A program made the position numbers and the translations under genes. Positions 1 through 6,981 of a DNA stretch of 26,628 bases are shown in pieces (positions within the stretch are counted from its first letter, which is position 1; the number at the start of each line of letters is the position of its first letter). The notes under the pieces were generated by a model. That model ran no database searches. It saw nothing but the letters and a program-made list of their open reading frames with translations, and was not told the DNA's origin. The DNA comes from Bryobacterales bacterium (GTDB taxonomy: Bacteria; Acidobacteriota; Terriglobia; Bryobacterales; Bryobacteraceae): the NCBI GenBank assembly GCA_003132905.1, contig PKZC01000463.1, forward strand, positions 6,322 through 32,949, read 5' to 3'.

Positions 1-1
1 G

Positions 2-1267
2 TACGAATCGCCGAACGGACAGTTGCCGGCCTATGAGTGGGAGTTCAGCGACGTGAATCCTCCGGTGCATCCCTGGGCCTGCTGGCGGGTGTTCAAAATC
101 GACGCCAAACTGACTGGCAAGCCGGACGCGGAATTTCTGGAGTCCTGCTTTCACAAGCTGCTGATGAATTTTACGTGGTGGGTGAATCGCAAGGACTCAC
201 AGGGCAACAACATCTTCGAGGGCGGCTTTCTTGGCCTGGATAATATTGGGGTCTTCGATCGCAGTAAGCCGCTTCCCACGGGTGGATTTATCGAGCAGGC
301 CGACGGGACCGCCTGGATGGGCATGTACTGCCTCACGATGCTGCGGATTGCGATCGAACTGACGCAGCACGACAAATCTTACGAAGACATCGCAAGCAAG
401 TTCTTCGAGCATTTCCTTTACATCGCAAGCGCGATGAATCGCCTGGGGGGCGGGGGACTGTGGGATGAAGAAGACGGCTTCTTCTACGACCGGCTGCGCA
501 TGCCCGACGGCCAGGGGATCCCCATGCGATTACGGTCGCTGGTGGGGTTGATTCCGCTGTTCGCGGTCACCACTTTGGACGCCGAGGCTATCGACAAGAT
601 GCCGGGGTTCAAGCGGCGCATGCAATGGTTCATCAAGCACCGGGCGGACTTGTGCTTTAACATCGCGTCCATTACGCGACACGGGCAGAAAGAGCGCACG
701 CTGCTTTCGCTGGTGCAACCTTCACGGCTGCAGCGCGTGCTGCAAATCATGCTGGACGAGAACGAGTTTCTCTCCCCGCATGGTATTCGCGGCATCTCGC
801 GCTATCACAAGGACCACCCCTTCGTGTTGAAGGCGGACGGCCAGGAATACCGCGTGAACTACGAGCCGGCCGAATCGAGCACCGGTATCTTCGGCGGAAA
901 TTCCAACTGGCGCGGGCCGGTGTGGTTTCCGGTGAATTACCTGATGATCGAATCGCTGCAGCGCTTCCACCATTACTATGGGGACGAACTGCAGGTGGAG
1001 TTTCCGAGCGGCTCGGGCGTGAAGATGAATCTGGCACAGGTGGCGTGCGAACTTTCGCGGCGGCTATCGCGTTTGTTCCTGCGCGACGAGCACGGGCGGC
1101 GGCCGGCGTTCGGTGGCGCCGAGAAATTTCAAAGCGATCCACACTTCCGCGATCATATTCTCTTCTACGAATACTTCCACGGCGATAACGGCGCGGGCTT
1201 GGGCGCGAGCCATCAAACCGGCTGGACCGCGCTCGTGGCCAAGCTGCTGCAGCAAAGCGGCGAATAG
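2..1267 (+). CDS. MGH1/GH63-like glycoside hydrolase, 3' part (5' end outside window)
   Basis: The frame is open from base 2, before any start codon, so the gene begins upstream and about 420 C-terminal residues are present. The translation has the look of the (alpha/alpha)6 barrel of the mannosylglycerate hydrolase/GH63 group. It contains a YEW..SD.NPP.HPWA block at the fragment start, [16 protein letters not shown] (about nt 889-937), and a C-terminal block with [21 protein letters not shown]. The acidic residue in this last block is where the family usually keeps a catalytic glutamate. Such enzymes cleave alpha-linked glucosyl or mannosyl units. Large acidobacterial members are often called just 'glucosidase', and the substrate cannot be told from sequence. 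No signal peptide can be judged because the start is missing. The stop is TAG at 1265-1267. Confidence 0.85.
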   Translation, partial: YESPNGQLPAYEWEFSDVNPPVHPWACWRVFKIDAKLTGKPDAEFLESCFHKLLMNFTWWVNRKDSQGNNIFEGGFLGLDNIGVFDRSKPLPTGGFIEQADGTAWMGMYCLTMLRIAIELTQHDKSYEDIASKFFEHFLYIASAMNRLGGGGLWDEEDGFFYDRLRMPDGQGIPMRLRSLVGLIPLFAVTTLDAEAIDKMPGFKRRMQWFIKHRADLCFNIASITRHGQKERTLLSLVQPSRLQRVLQIMLDENEFLSPHGIRGISRYHKDHPFVLKADGQEYRVNYEPAESSTGIFGGNSNWRGPVWFPVNYLMIESLQRFHHYYGDELQVEFPSGSGVKMNLAQVACELSRRLSRLFLRDEHGRRPAFGGAEKFQSDPHFRDHILFYEYFHGDNGAGLGASHQTGWTALVAKLLQQSGE

Positions 1268-1352
1268 GCCCGGCGAATACATCTACACGGCAGGCCCGAG
1301 GAATCCAAATCTGCTTGCGGTTTGACTCAAGCCCGGCTTTGAGGTTCCATAG

Positions 1353-1757
1353 ATGGATATGGCCAAAGCTGGTTCTTCGTTTGAATCGTACGCGCTTGCG
1401 CTGCTGCGCATTGTCGCCGGCTTCACTTTCACGTTGCACGGCGCGCAGAAATTCGGCGCATTAGGTGGATTACGCGGCCATGCCGCGACTGCGTTTACCA
1501 TGCTCTGGTTTGGGGGCGTTCTTGAGATCATCGGCGGCCCCCTCATTATTCTTGGGCTGTTCACGCGGCCGGTAGCGTTCATCCTGTGCGGCGAAATGGC
1601 TGTCGCGTATTTCACAGTGCACGTCCACATGGGTCCTTGGCTTTTTCCGCTGTTGAATAACGGCGAGATCACGGTGCTTTACTGCTTCCTGTTTTTGTAT
1701 ATGGTGACGGTAGGTCCCGGAGCGCTGAGCCTGGATGGGGCCATCCGGAAGCGCTAA
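1353..1757 (+). CDS. DoxX family membrane protein
   Basis: A 134-residue protein with about four hydrophobic segments and the DoxX pattern: ALLRIVAGFTFTLHGAQKFG near the N terminus, then GGVLEIIGGPLIILGLFTRPVAFILCGEMAVAYF, then a last membrane helix ending in a basic tail (IRKR). DoxX proteins are small integral membrane proteins. Some act with thiol or redox partners, but for most the role is unknown. The length is typical. Two start codons lie close together (ATG 1353 and ATG 1359), and only a poor GAGG precedes them. A TTGACT at 1322-1327 could be a -35, but no good -10 follows. The gene stands alone between the glycosidase and the convergent ABC exporter. Confidence 0.85.
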   Translation: MDMAKAGSSFESYALALLRIVAGFTFTLHGAQKFGALGGLRGHAATAFTMLWFGGVLEIIGGPLIILGLFTRPVAFILCGEMAVAYFTVHVHMGPWLFPLLNNGEITVLYCFLFLYMVTVGPGALSLDGAIRKR

Positions 1758-1760
1758 CTT

Positions 1761-1795
1761 ACCCGCGCGACGTTACCCACGCGACGTTACCCGCG
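1761..1795. repeat. 14-bp tandem repeat, 2.5 copies, over the end of the ABC exporter gene
   Basis: Two copies of ACCCGCGCGACGTT (the second with A for G at its fifth base) lie at 1761-1774 and 1775-1788, followed by a partial copy, ACCCGCG, at 1789-1795. On the minus strand each unit carries GGGTAA, so the exporter's own TAA stop sits inside the third copy and is repeated downstream. The sequence fills the gap between the convergent DoxX and ABC genes. It probably arose by slippage. No terminator-like T run is present. Confidence 0.8.
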
Positions 1796-3676
1796 TAGCA
1801 TCCGCATGGCGTCGGTGATAACGTTGCCGCCGGGTGCGCCGGCAGCGCGAACCGCTGCGTCGGCTGTTGCAGCGTCGTCGCCCTCGCCCGGCGCGAGGAA
1901 CAGATTCGTTTCGATGCCGTGCTGCTTGGTGTACAGATCGTAATAGCGTCCACGCGCGGCGTAGAGTTCTGAGTGCGTGCCGCGCTCCACGATGCGCCCG
2001 GCTTCAATCACCAGGATCTGGTCGGCGCGGCGGATGGTGGATAGCCGGTGCGCGATGACGAACGTCGTACGGCCTTGCATCAAGTAGCGCAGGCCTTCCT
2101 GGATCATGCCTTCGGACTCGGAATCCAGATTCGACGTCGCCTCGTCCAGAATCAAGATGCGCGGGTCGGCTAACAGAGCGCGCGCGATAGAGACTCTTTG
2201 GCGCTGTCCGCCTGATAGCTTCACGCCACGCTCGCCGACGATGGTGTCGTACTGTTTTTCGAAACCTTCGGCGAATTCATCGACCCGCGCGATCCGGCAG
2301 GCTTCGAGGATTTGCTCCTTGGTAGCGTTGGGGCGGGCAAATGCGACGTTCTCCCAGATGGTTCCGTCAAACAGGAACGTTTCCTGCAGCACGACGCCGA
2401 GCTGGGTGCGATAAGAATCCAGACGGACGGTGGAAAGATCGACGCCGTCGACGAGCACGGTTCCTGATTGCGGTCCATGGAAGGCGGCGATCAAGCCGAT
2501 AATCGTTGATTTTCCGGAACCGGAGGACCCAACCAGAGCCGTTACTGTTCCCGGCTCGGAGCGGAACGAGATCTCGTGCAACACCTCTTTGCCCGTGTCG
2601 TAGGCGAAGTTCACTTGATCGAAAATCACTTGGCCGCTGATGGGCGGCAGGGAGACGGTCCGGTGAGGGTCTTGATCTTCGGGACGCTCGCGCAGCACCT
2701 CGCGCGTACGTTCCAATCCCGCCAGCGCTTCGGTGAGCTGCGTTCCGATGTTGACAAGCTGGAACATGGGCGCGATCAGGAATGCGAGCAGCGCAGTGAA
2801 CGTGACGAAATCGCCCAGCGTCATGACGTGAGCCGTAATCTGGCGCGCGCCCACGTACATGATGACGGCGCCCACCGCGCCCATCAGGACCGTGGCCGAC
2901 AGGCTCATGAACGAAGTGGCGGTGAGGCTCTTCAGGATATTGTTGAGCAGGCGCTGCACGCCGGTTTCAAACACTGCTTCTTCGCGCGCTTCGGCGTGAT
3001 AGCCCTTGATCACGCGAACGCCGCCCAGAGATTCGGTGAGACGTCCAGTGACTTCCGCATTGATTTTGCCGCGCTCGCGGAAGATGGGGCGGATGGTGCC
3101 GAATGCCTTGCGCAGCACGGACGCGAATCCGACGATGATCACGAGCGCAATGGAAGTGAGCAGCCAGCTGAGATGCAGCAGATACCCCAGCACCAGCACG
3201 GCTGTTAATATGCCGCCCGCAAATTCAATCAGGCCGGTGCCCAGCAGGTTGCGAATCCCGTCGACATCGGTCATGATTCGCGCGACGAGCGTTCCGGTTT
3301 TGTTGGCATCGTAATAGGCGACGGGCAGCCGGCCGATGTGCGATTGTACTTTCGAGCGCAGCTCGGCGATCAACCGCTGGCCGGCTTTCGATACCAGCTG
3401 GGTGATGGCGAATCCGGTGACGCCCTGGATGACGGTAGCGGCCAGAACCGCGAGCACCAAGGGCGCCAATAGCGACAGTTGGTTCTTGCCGATGACATTG
3501 TCGATCAGATATTTGGACGATGCGGGCAGCACCAGCCCGCAAATGCGGCTGATGATCATCAGCAAGAAGCCGATGGCCAGTATCTTGCGCCGGGGCCGCA
3601 TCATCTCGCGGATGTCCGGCCACAATTCGCGAATGCGCTCGGACGAGCGTTTTTTTGGAGCCTTTTGCGGAATCAC
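1787..3676 (-). CDS. ABC exporter with fused membrane and ATPase domains (MsbA-like)
   Basis: A 629-residue half-transporter that would work as a homodimer in the inner membrane and use ATP to export a lipid, peptide or drug. The type I exporter membrane domain (about residues 30-320, six helices) comes first, with the usual YYDANKTGTLVARIMTDVDGIRN coupling region. The ATPase domain follows: Walker A GSSGSGKST near residue 383, Q-loop VLQETFLFDGT near 430, signature LSGGQRQRVSIARAL near 485, Walker B ILILDEATS near 505, and the switch histidine IAHRLST near 538. All key residues are present. The last 50 or so residues form an Ala/Gly-rich tail that is not part of the fold. The start is GTG with no clear Shine-Dalgarno; a TACAAT box lies 13 bases upstream. 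The substrate cannot be predicted. Confidence 0.93.
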   Translation of the reverse strand: MIPQKAPKKRSSERIRELWPDIREMMRPRRKILAIGFLLMIISRICGLVLPASSKYLIDNVIGKNQLSLLAPLVLAVLAATVIQGVTGFAITQLVSKAGQRLIAELRSKVQSHIGRLPVAYYDANKTGTLVARIMTDVDGIRNLLGTGLIEFAGGILTAVLVLGYLLHLSWLLTSIALVIIVGFASVLRKAFGTIRPIFRERGKINAEVTGRLTESLGGVRVIKGYHAEAREEAVFETGVQRLLNNILKSLTATSFMSLSATVLMGAVGAVIMYVGARQITAHVMTLGDFVTFTALLAFLIAPMFQLVNIGTQLTEALAGLERTREVLRERPEDQDPHRTVSLPPISGQVIFDQVNFAYDTGKEVLHEISFRSEPGTVTALVGSSGSGKSTIIGLIAAFHGPQSGTVLVDGVDLSTVRLDSYRTQLGVVLQETFLFDGTIWENVAFARPNATKEQILEACRIARVDEFAEGFEKQYDTIVGERGVKLSGGQRQRVSIARALLADPRILILDEATSNLDSESEGMIQEGLRYLMQGRTTFVIAHRLSTIRRADQILVIEAGRIVERGTHSELYAARGRYYDLYTKQHGIETNLFLAPGEGDDAATADAAVRAAGAPGGNVITDAMRMLRG

Positions 3677-3750
3677 TGCTGTTTAAACTATTGTATGGGA
3701 TGCGCCGCCTGCGCCCCGGGATGCCAGGATTCTGAGCTAAGTCTTCATCG

Positions 3751-4497
3751 ATGCCAAACCTCTATTCAGGAACGTCCGGATTTGCTTACCCCAGTTGGAA
3801 GCCCGAGTTCTATCCCGAGAAGCTTCCGAGCAAGAAATTCCTTTCCTACTATGCAACGCGGCTGAACGCGGTGGAGGTGAACTATACGTTCCGTCGGCTG
3901 CCGTCGGCATCGACGCTTGAGAATTGGGTGAACGATACACGGCCGGGCTTTGTTTTTCCGCTGAAAGCGCATATGCGGATCACGCACATTTTGCGACTGA
4001 AGCCGTCGGAATTCACCGAGGTGTTTTTTCGCGCGATCGATCCGCTGCGGACGGCGCGGCGGCTGGGGCCGGTGCTGTTCCAACTGGGGCCCGCGTTCAA
4101 ATGCGATGAAGCATTGCTGGGAGACTTTCTGGCTACTTTGCCGCGGGACATTCGCTGCGCGTTTGAGTTTCGACACGCCTCTTGGCTGACCGATGCCGTG
4201 TACGGGTTGCTCGAGAAATACGGCGTGGCGCTGTGCCTGGCGGAATCGGAGAAAATTGTAATCCCGAAGGTGATCACGTCGAGCTTTGTCTATTCGCGTT
4301 TGCGGATGCCGGAATATTCGGCCGACGATCGCAAGGAAATCGCCGAGCGCGTGCAGCAGCTGCTGGAATCAGGCCGGGACGTTTACGTTTTCTTCAAACA
4401 CGAAGACACGCCTGCCGGCGCGCTGTACGCTGAAGAATTACTGCGGGCTTTTCCTGCCCGGACTGGAAGCACACAGGATGCGGCTACAAGCATATAG
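3751..4497 (+). CDS. DUF72 (YecE-like) family protein
   Basis: A 248-residue soluble protein with the DUF72 pattern: it opens with LYSGTSGFAYPSWKPEFYP, followed by LSYYATRLNAVEVNYTFRRLPS, then FPLKAHMRITH, then LGPVLFQLGPAFKCD. Near the C terminus it has SSFVYSRLRMPEY and VYVFFKHEDTPAGALYAEELL. DUF72 proteins have a TIM-barrel-like fold, and no reaction has been firmly assigned. The length is normal. It is divergent from the ABC exporter and convergent with the secreted protein gene at 4511-5004. Its stop at 4495-4497 falls within the nominal 3' end of that gene, an overlap that disappears if the neighbour's frame shift is corrected. Confidence 0.9.
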   Translation: MPNLYSGTSGFAYPSWKPEFYPEKLPSKKFLSYYATRLNAVEVNYTFRRLPSASTLENWVNDTRPGFVFPLKAHMRITHILRLKPSEFTEVFFRAIDPLRTARRLGPVLFQLGPAFKCDEALLGDFLATLPRDIRCAFEFRHASWLTDAVYGLLEKYGVALCLAESEKIVIPKVITSSFVYSRLRMPEYSADDRKEIAERVQQLLESGRDVYVFFKHEDTPAGALYAEELLRAFPARTGSTQDAATSI

Positions 4498-5004
4498 GAT
4501 CGGGTGTCGTTCAATGCACCAGTCCTTGTGTCCAAGCAGGACGGTTGGCTCCTGAATCGAGGTCTCCATCCCACTGCGCGTGATACGCCCGCTCGCAACG
4601 TCGTGAAGCTCGCAGCGCGATTTCGACTCGCCATGCAAAGGGCCAACATGATAAGCCACTTGTTTACCCTGTGCATAGAATGTCCAGCTATAGAAGGACT
4701 GGCCATCACGGAAACGACGAATGAGTTTTCCTGCCTTCCAAAGAATTAGCTTTCCCGCCACGGGATAGCTGACACTGTCCTCGCTGAATTCGACCAGCCA
4801 TCCGATGGTTCCATCCGCCCCTATCCGGGCATCGGTGATACTAACTTGACCGGGTTCTTTTGGAATCGCCCTTTTGCTTCCGTCGGAAAACGTAATCCGT
4901 GCGGCGCCATCTTTTGTAGAAGAAACAGCGGCCACCCGGCGCTGGGGTAAAGCGGCGTCGGGAACGAGCGCGCTGAAGAGCAAAATGAGAAGTATGCTGC
5001 GCAC
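4438..5004 (-). CDS. Secreted protein of unknown function, frame probably shifted near the 3' end
   Basis: As read, 188 residues start at GTG 5004 with a signal peptide (RSILLILLFSALVPDAALPQ), followed by a small beta-rich domain with WLVEFSEDSVSYPVAGKLILWKAGKLIRRF and SFYSWTFYAQGKQVAYHVGPLHG. After LHDVASGRI the ORF changes character and runs 60 bases into the convergent DUF72 gene. In the next frame the same DNA reads AQWDGDLDSGANRPAW, then TQGLVH and a stop at 4511-4513. This looks like the true C terminus and leaves a 13-base gap to the DUF72 stop. So a one-base deletion (or two-base insertion) at about 4578-4585 is likely, and the intact gene would span 4511-5004. It could be a sequencing error or real decay. 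It lies 10 bases after the UVR-motif gene and is probably its operon partner. Confidence 0.7.
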   Translation of the reverse strand: MRSILLILLFSALVPDAALPQRRVAAVSSTKDGAARITFSDGSKRAIPKEPGQVSITDARIGADGTIGWLVEFSEDSVSYPVAGKLILWKAGKLIRRFRDGQSFYSWTFYAQGKQVAYHVGPLHGESKSRCELHDVASGRITRSGMETSIQEPTVLLGHKDWCIERHPILYACSRILCASSPGRKSPQ

Positions 5005-5014
5005 GGGCGGTCAA

Positions 5015-5443
5015 CTAACAAGGCATTCCGTATTCGTCGCTGTATTTGTCGCGCAGGATTCGCAAATTTTCGCGAGCCTCGCGCTCCTGGTTGGAGAGGG
5101 CCCGCGCTCTTTCGAATTGATGATTGGCGATGGCGTGAACCATAGCGGCCACGTTCGCGTCAACGCGCTGTTGAGCCTGGAGCAATTCCTGGGGCAGGTA
5201 CGAAGAACCCGCGGGTGGCGCTTGCGGCACTGGTTTCGGGGCCGGTTTCTGGGCCAACCATGCCTCTGTGGCGCCTGCGACGAGGCCGGCCATTTCAGAG
5301 AAGGAGAAACGAACATACCAGGCCCATCCTTCGGCGCGGCTTTCGGCCGACGCTTCTTCAAAGACCCCAGTCATTTCTTCGGCGAATCGATCGCGATGGC
5401 CGCGTGGATACAGCAGTAACAGGAACTTGTAAGTGCGTCTCAT
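5015..5443 (-). CDS. Small protein with permease-prefix-like N terminus and UVR motif
   Basis: A 142-residue protein. The first 35 residues (YKFLLLLYPRGHRDRFAEEM, then VFEEA) resemble the prefix found at the start of acidobacterial ADOP/FtsX-type permeases, but no permease follows. Residues 65-85 form a Pro/Ala-rich linker. Residues 100-138 (NHQFERARALSNQERE, then ARENLRILRDKY) match the UvrB/UvrC (UVR) coiled motif, also found in ClpC-type chaperones. It has no signal peptide and no clear membrane span. Its ATG overlaps the PadR stop (ATGA, 5440-5443), so the two are translationally coupled. A scaffold or interaction role under PadR control is inference. Confidence 0.75.
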   Translation of the reverse strand: MRRTYKFLLLLYPRGHRDRFAEEMTGVFEEASAESRAEGWAWYVRFSFSEMAGLVAGATEAWLAQKPAPKPVPQAPPAGSSYLPQELLQAQQRVDANVAAMVHAIANHQFERARALSNQEREARENLRILRDKYSDEYGMPC

Positions 5444-5790
5444 ATCGCCTCACTCGCCCGCAGCCGCGCGAAACCGGCACGGGTCAATTGTTTCATGCGC
5501 TCCAACTCGAGCTGCAATTGCCGGACGCCAGCGGTGGTCAGCCGATATGCCTGCTTCTGGCGCGCGGTATCTTCCTGCTCGAAGCGCTCGATCCAGCCGT
5601 CCTCAAGCAAACGGCGTAGAGCGCCAAACAAAGTTCCGGTGCTCATCCGGACGCGGCCCCCGCTGAGCAGTTCCATATCCTTGATGAGTGCGTACCCGTG
5701 GCGGGGATGTTCGGCCAGGCTGGTGAGGATGAGCAGCACGGGTTCAGAAAGAGGTTTTGTCTCGGTAGTCTCGTGGGAGACATGTCGCAT
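5440..5790 (-). CDS. PadR family transcriptional regulator
   Basis: A 116-residue winged-helix repressor with the PadR core: LSEPVLLILTSLAEHPRHGY, ALIKDMELLSGGRVRMSTGTLFGALRRLLEDGWIER, then QKQAYRLTTAGVRQL and a C-terminal dimerisation helix (LELERMKQLTRAGF). PadR proteins bind inverted repeats near their own promoters and respond to small ligands or stress. The ATG at 5788-5790 has no Shine-Dalgarno but lies 6 bases after the -10 of a good promoter, so the mRNA may be leaderless. A perfect inverted repeat covers the -10 and the start codon, which points to autorepression. It heads a unit with the two genes downstream (overlap of 4 bases, then a 10-base gap). Confidence 0.92.
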   Translation of the reverse strand: MRHVSHETTETKPLSEPVLLILTSLAEHPRHGYALIKDMELLSGGRVRMSTGTLFGALRRLLEDGWIERFEQEDTARQKQAYRLTTAGVRQLQLELERMKQLTRAGFARLRASEAI

Positions 5791-5800
5791 AACGACATGT
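5780..5800. promoter_or_regulatory. Probable PadR operator (8+8 inverted repeat)
   Basis: ACATGTCG, 5-base spacer CATAA, CGACATGT: a perfect inverted repeat of two 8-base arms. It contains ATGT-N9-ACAT, close to the ATGT-N8-ACAT pattern described for PadR sites. It covers the start codon (5788-5790) and part of the -10 (5797-5802) of the padR-like gene, so binding would block its transcription. The link to this PadR is inferred from position. Confidence 0.7.
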
Positions 5801-5825
5801 TAAGGCGTAACGGATCATTTGTCAA
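5797..5825 (-). promoter_or_regulatory. Sigma-70-type promoter of the PadR gene
   Basis: On the minus strand, TTGACA (5825-5820, a perfect -35), a 17-base spacer, then TAACAT (5802-5797, a -10 matching 4 of 6). The ATG follows 6 bases later, so transcription would start at or next to the A of the start codon, giving a leaderless message. Confidence 0.7.
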
Positions 5826-5830
5826 TACGA

Positions 5831-5871
5831 AATTGCTATAAACTCTCTCATACGAATTGCTATAAACTCTC
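5831..5871. repeat. Two direct repeats of 17 bp, 24 bp apart, upstream of the SnoaL-like gene
   Basis: AATTGCTATAAACTCTC occurs at 5831-5847 and again, identically, at 5855-5871. Start-to-start distance is 24 bases, a little over two helical turns. The second copy ends 4 bases before the ATG at 5876 and contains TATAAA (5861-5866), which could be the -10. Tandem identical sites in a divergent promoter region suggest an activator or repressor site, or a duplicated promoter. Confidence 0.65.
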
Positions 5872-5875
5872 CGGT

Positions 5876-6349
5876 ATGAATCGACTCCGGTTTGCATTTT
5901 CGCTCGCTTTGTTTGCGATCCCTGTTTTCGGCGCTCTGCCGGTGGTTCCGGCTCCCGATCAGGCGGCGCTGCTCAAGAGTAAGGACCCCAAGTTAGCCGC
6001 CAACAAGAAGCTCTGCTACGACTTTTTCCGCGTCGTGCTGCGCGCGCGACACTTGGATGAGGCCGACAAATACATGAAGGCCGACTATATCCAGCACAAT
6101 CCCAATGCAGATACCGGGATCGAGGGCTTCAAGGCTTATTTCACCAAACTGGGCGGACCAATGGCGGTGCAGGACACAGTGCCCGGGCTGGTGGCGATCC
6201 AGGCCGAAGGGAACTTCGTGACGTTGTCGTTTGTGCGCGAGATGCCAGATCCGAAGAACAAGGATCAGAAGTATACGACCACATGGTTCGATATGTTTCG
6301 GCTTGACGACGGTAAAATCGCGGAGCACTGGGACGTAGCGACAAAATAG
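5876..6349 (+). CDS. Exported SnoaL-like (NTF2-fold) protein
   Basis: A 157-residue protein with a signal peptide (NRLRFAFSLALFAIPVFGAL) and a SnoaL-like domain: KKLCYDFFRVVLRARHLDEA, YIQHNPNADTGIEGFKAYF, then a beta-rich half ending WFDMFRLDDGKIAEHWDV. This is the polyketide-cyclase-like NTF2 fold. Bacterial members without a biosynthetic cluster have unknown ligands. The ATG at 5876 was chosen because it begins the signal peptide. An earlier in-frame start at 5819 would add codons running through the direct repeats. No Shine-Dalgarno is visible; TATAAA lies 9 bases before the ATG. It is divergent from the PadR gene. Confidence 0.85.
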   Translation: MNRLRFAFSLALFAIPVFGALPVVPAPDQAALLKSKDPKLAANKKLCYDFFRVVLRARHLDEADKYMKADYIQHNPNADTGIEGFKAYFTKLGGPMAVQDTVPGLVAIQAEGNFVTLSFVREMPDPKNKDQKYTTTWFDMFRLDDGKIAEHWDVATK

Positions 6350-6399
6350 GGGATTCCTAACGAGGCGGAACTTTCACTTCTTCTTTGGGTTTGCAGGAA

Positions 6400-6420
6400 G
6401 GGAGACGCGATCGCGCTCCC
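6400..6420. other. Hairpin in the leader of the 6449 gene
   Basis: GGGAG-a-CGC-GATC-GCG-CTCCC can form an 8-bp stem with a single bulged base and a four-base loop. It sits between the SnoaL-like gene and the next gene, 17 bases before the Shine-Dalgarno of the latter. No T run follows, so it is not a standard terminator; it could be an mRNA leader stem. Confidence 0.4.
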
Positions 6421-6448
6421 GTAAAAATACCTCAAGAAGGAGTCAATT

Positions 6449-6961
6449 ATGTTTCGATTTGCACAGGGGATTAGTGTATTCGCTCTAGCCGCTTGCGGGC
6501 TGGGCGCGCAAACCGTAGTAACGCCGCCCGTTCAAGTGACGCTTACGTCAGGGATGGTCGGTATCGCGGAAGGTCAAACCGCGCGATTGAATGCGTTGAA
6601 TCCGGGCGTCGCGCCTCCAGCTGCAACCGGCGAGATCTGTTCCGGGCTGCTCACTTTCATAGGCGAGGACGGCAAAGTGCTGAAGTCGGCGACCGTCAAT
6701 GTCACACCGGGAACGAGCCAACATCTTTCGATCGATTCGGACGCGGATCTGGCCCTCGCCGTGGACACGCGCAAAGACATTCGCGCCACCATTACAATTC
6801 CGCCTGTTCCGCCGCCAACAGCGACGTCCACAACGCCCGTGACGCCAGTCTGCAAGTTGATTGGCACGCTCGAAATCTATAACACCCTGGATGGACGGAC
6901 GCTGGTTACGCTCGGCACCGTGCACCTGGTACCCAGTCCGGTGGCGACGCCCGGCACCTAA
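6449..6961 (+). CDS. Exported protein of unknown function
   Basis: A 170-residue protein with a signal peptide (FRFAQGISVFALAACGLGAQ) and a mature part that is mostly beta-strand: QVTLTSGMVGIAEGQTARLNALN, a middle part with SGLLTFIGEDGKVLKSATVNV, a Pro/Thr-rich stretch (TIPPVPPPTATSTTPVTP), and a C-terminal LIGTLEIYNTLDGRTLVTLG. Two cysteines (CSG and VCK) flank the core. I do not recognise a named family. The AAGAAGGAG Shine-Dalgarno 6 bases before ATG 6449 is the strongest in this part of the window and fixes the start. It may be cotranscribed with the next gene, 20 bases on. Confidence 0.8.
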   Translation: MFRFAQGISVFALAACGLGAQTVVTPPVQVTLTSGMVGIAEGQTARLNALNPGVAPPAATGEICSGLLTFIGEDGKVLKSATVNVTPGTSQHLSIDSDADLALAVDTRKDIRATITIPPVPPPTATSTTPVTPVCKLIGTLEIYNTLDGRTLVTLGTVHLVPSPVATPGT

Positions 6962-6981
6962 GCTGCGCCCACAAAGGTGAT

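Noticed and set aside
747..1439. 230-codon ORF on the minus strand
   Set aside because: It is antisense to the GH63-like gene and into the DoxX gene, with low-complexity Arg/Ser-rich content.
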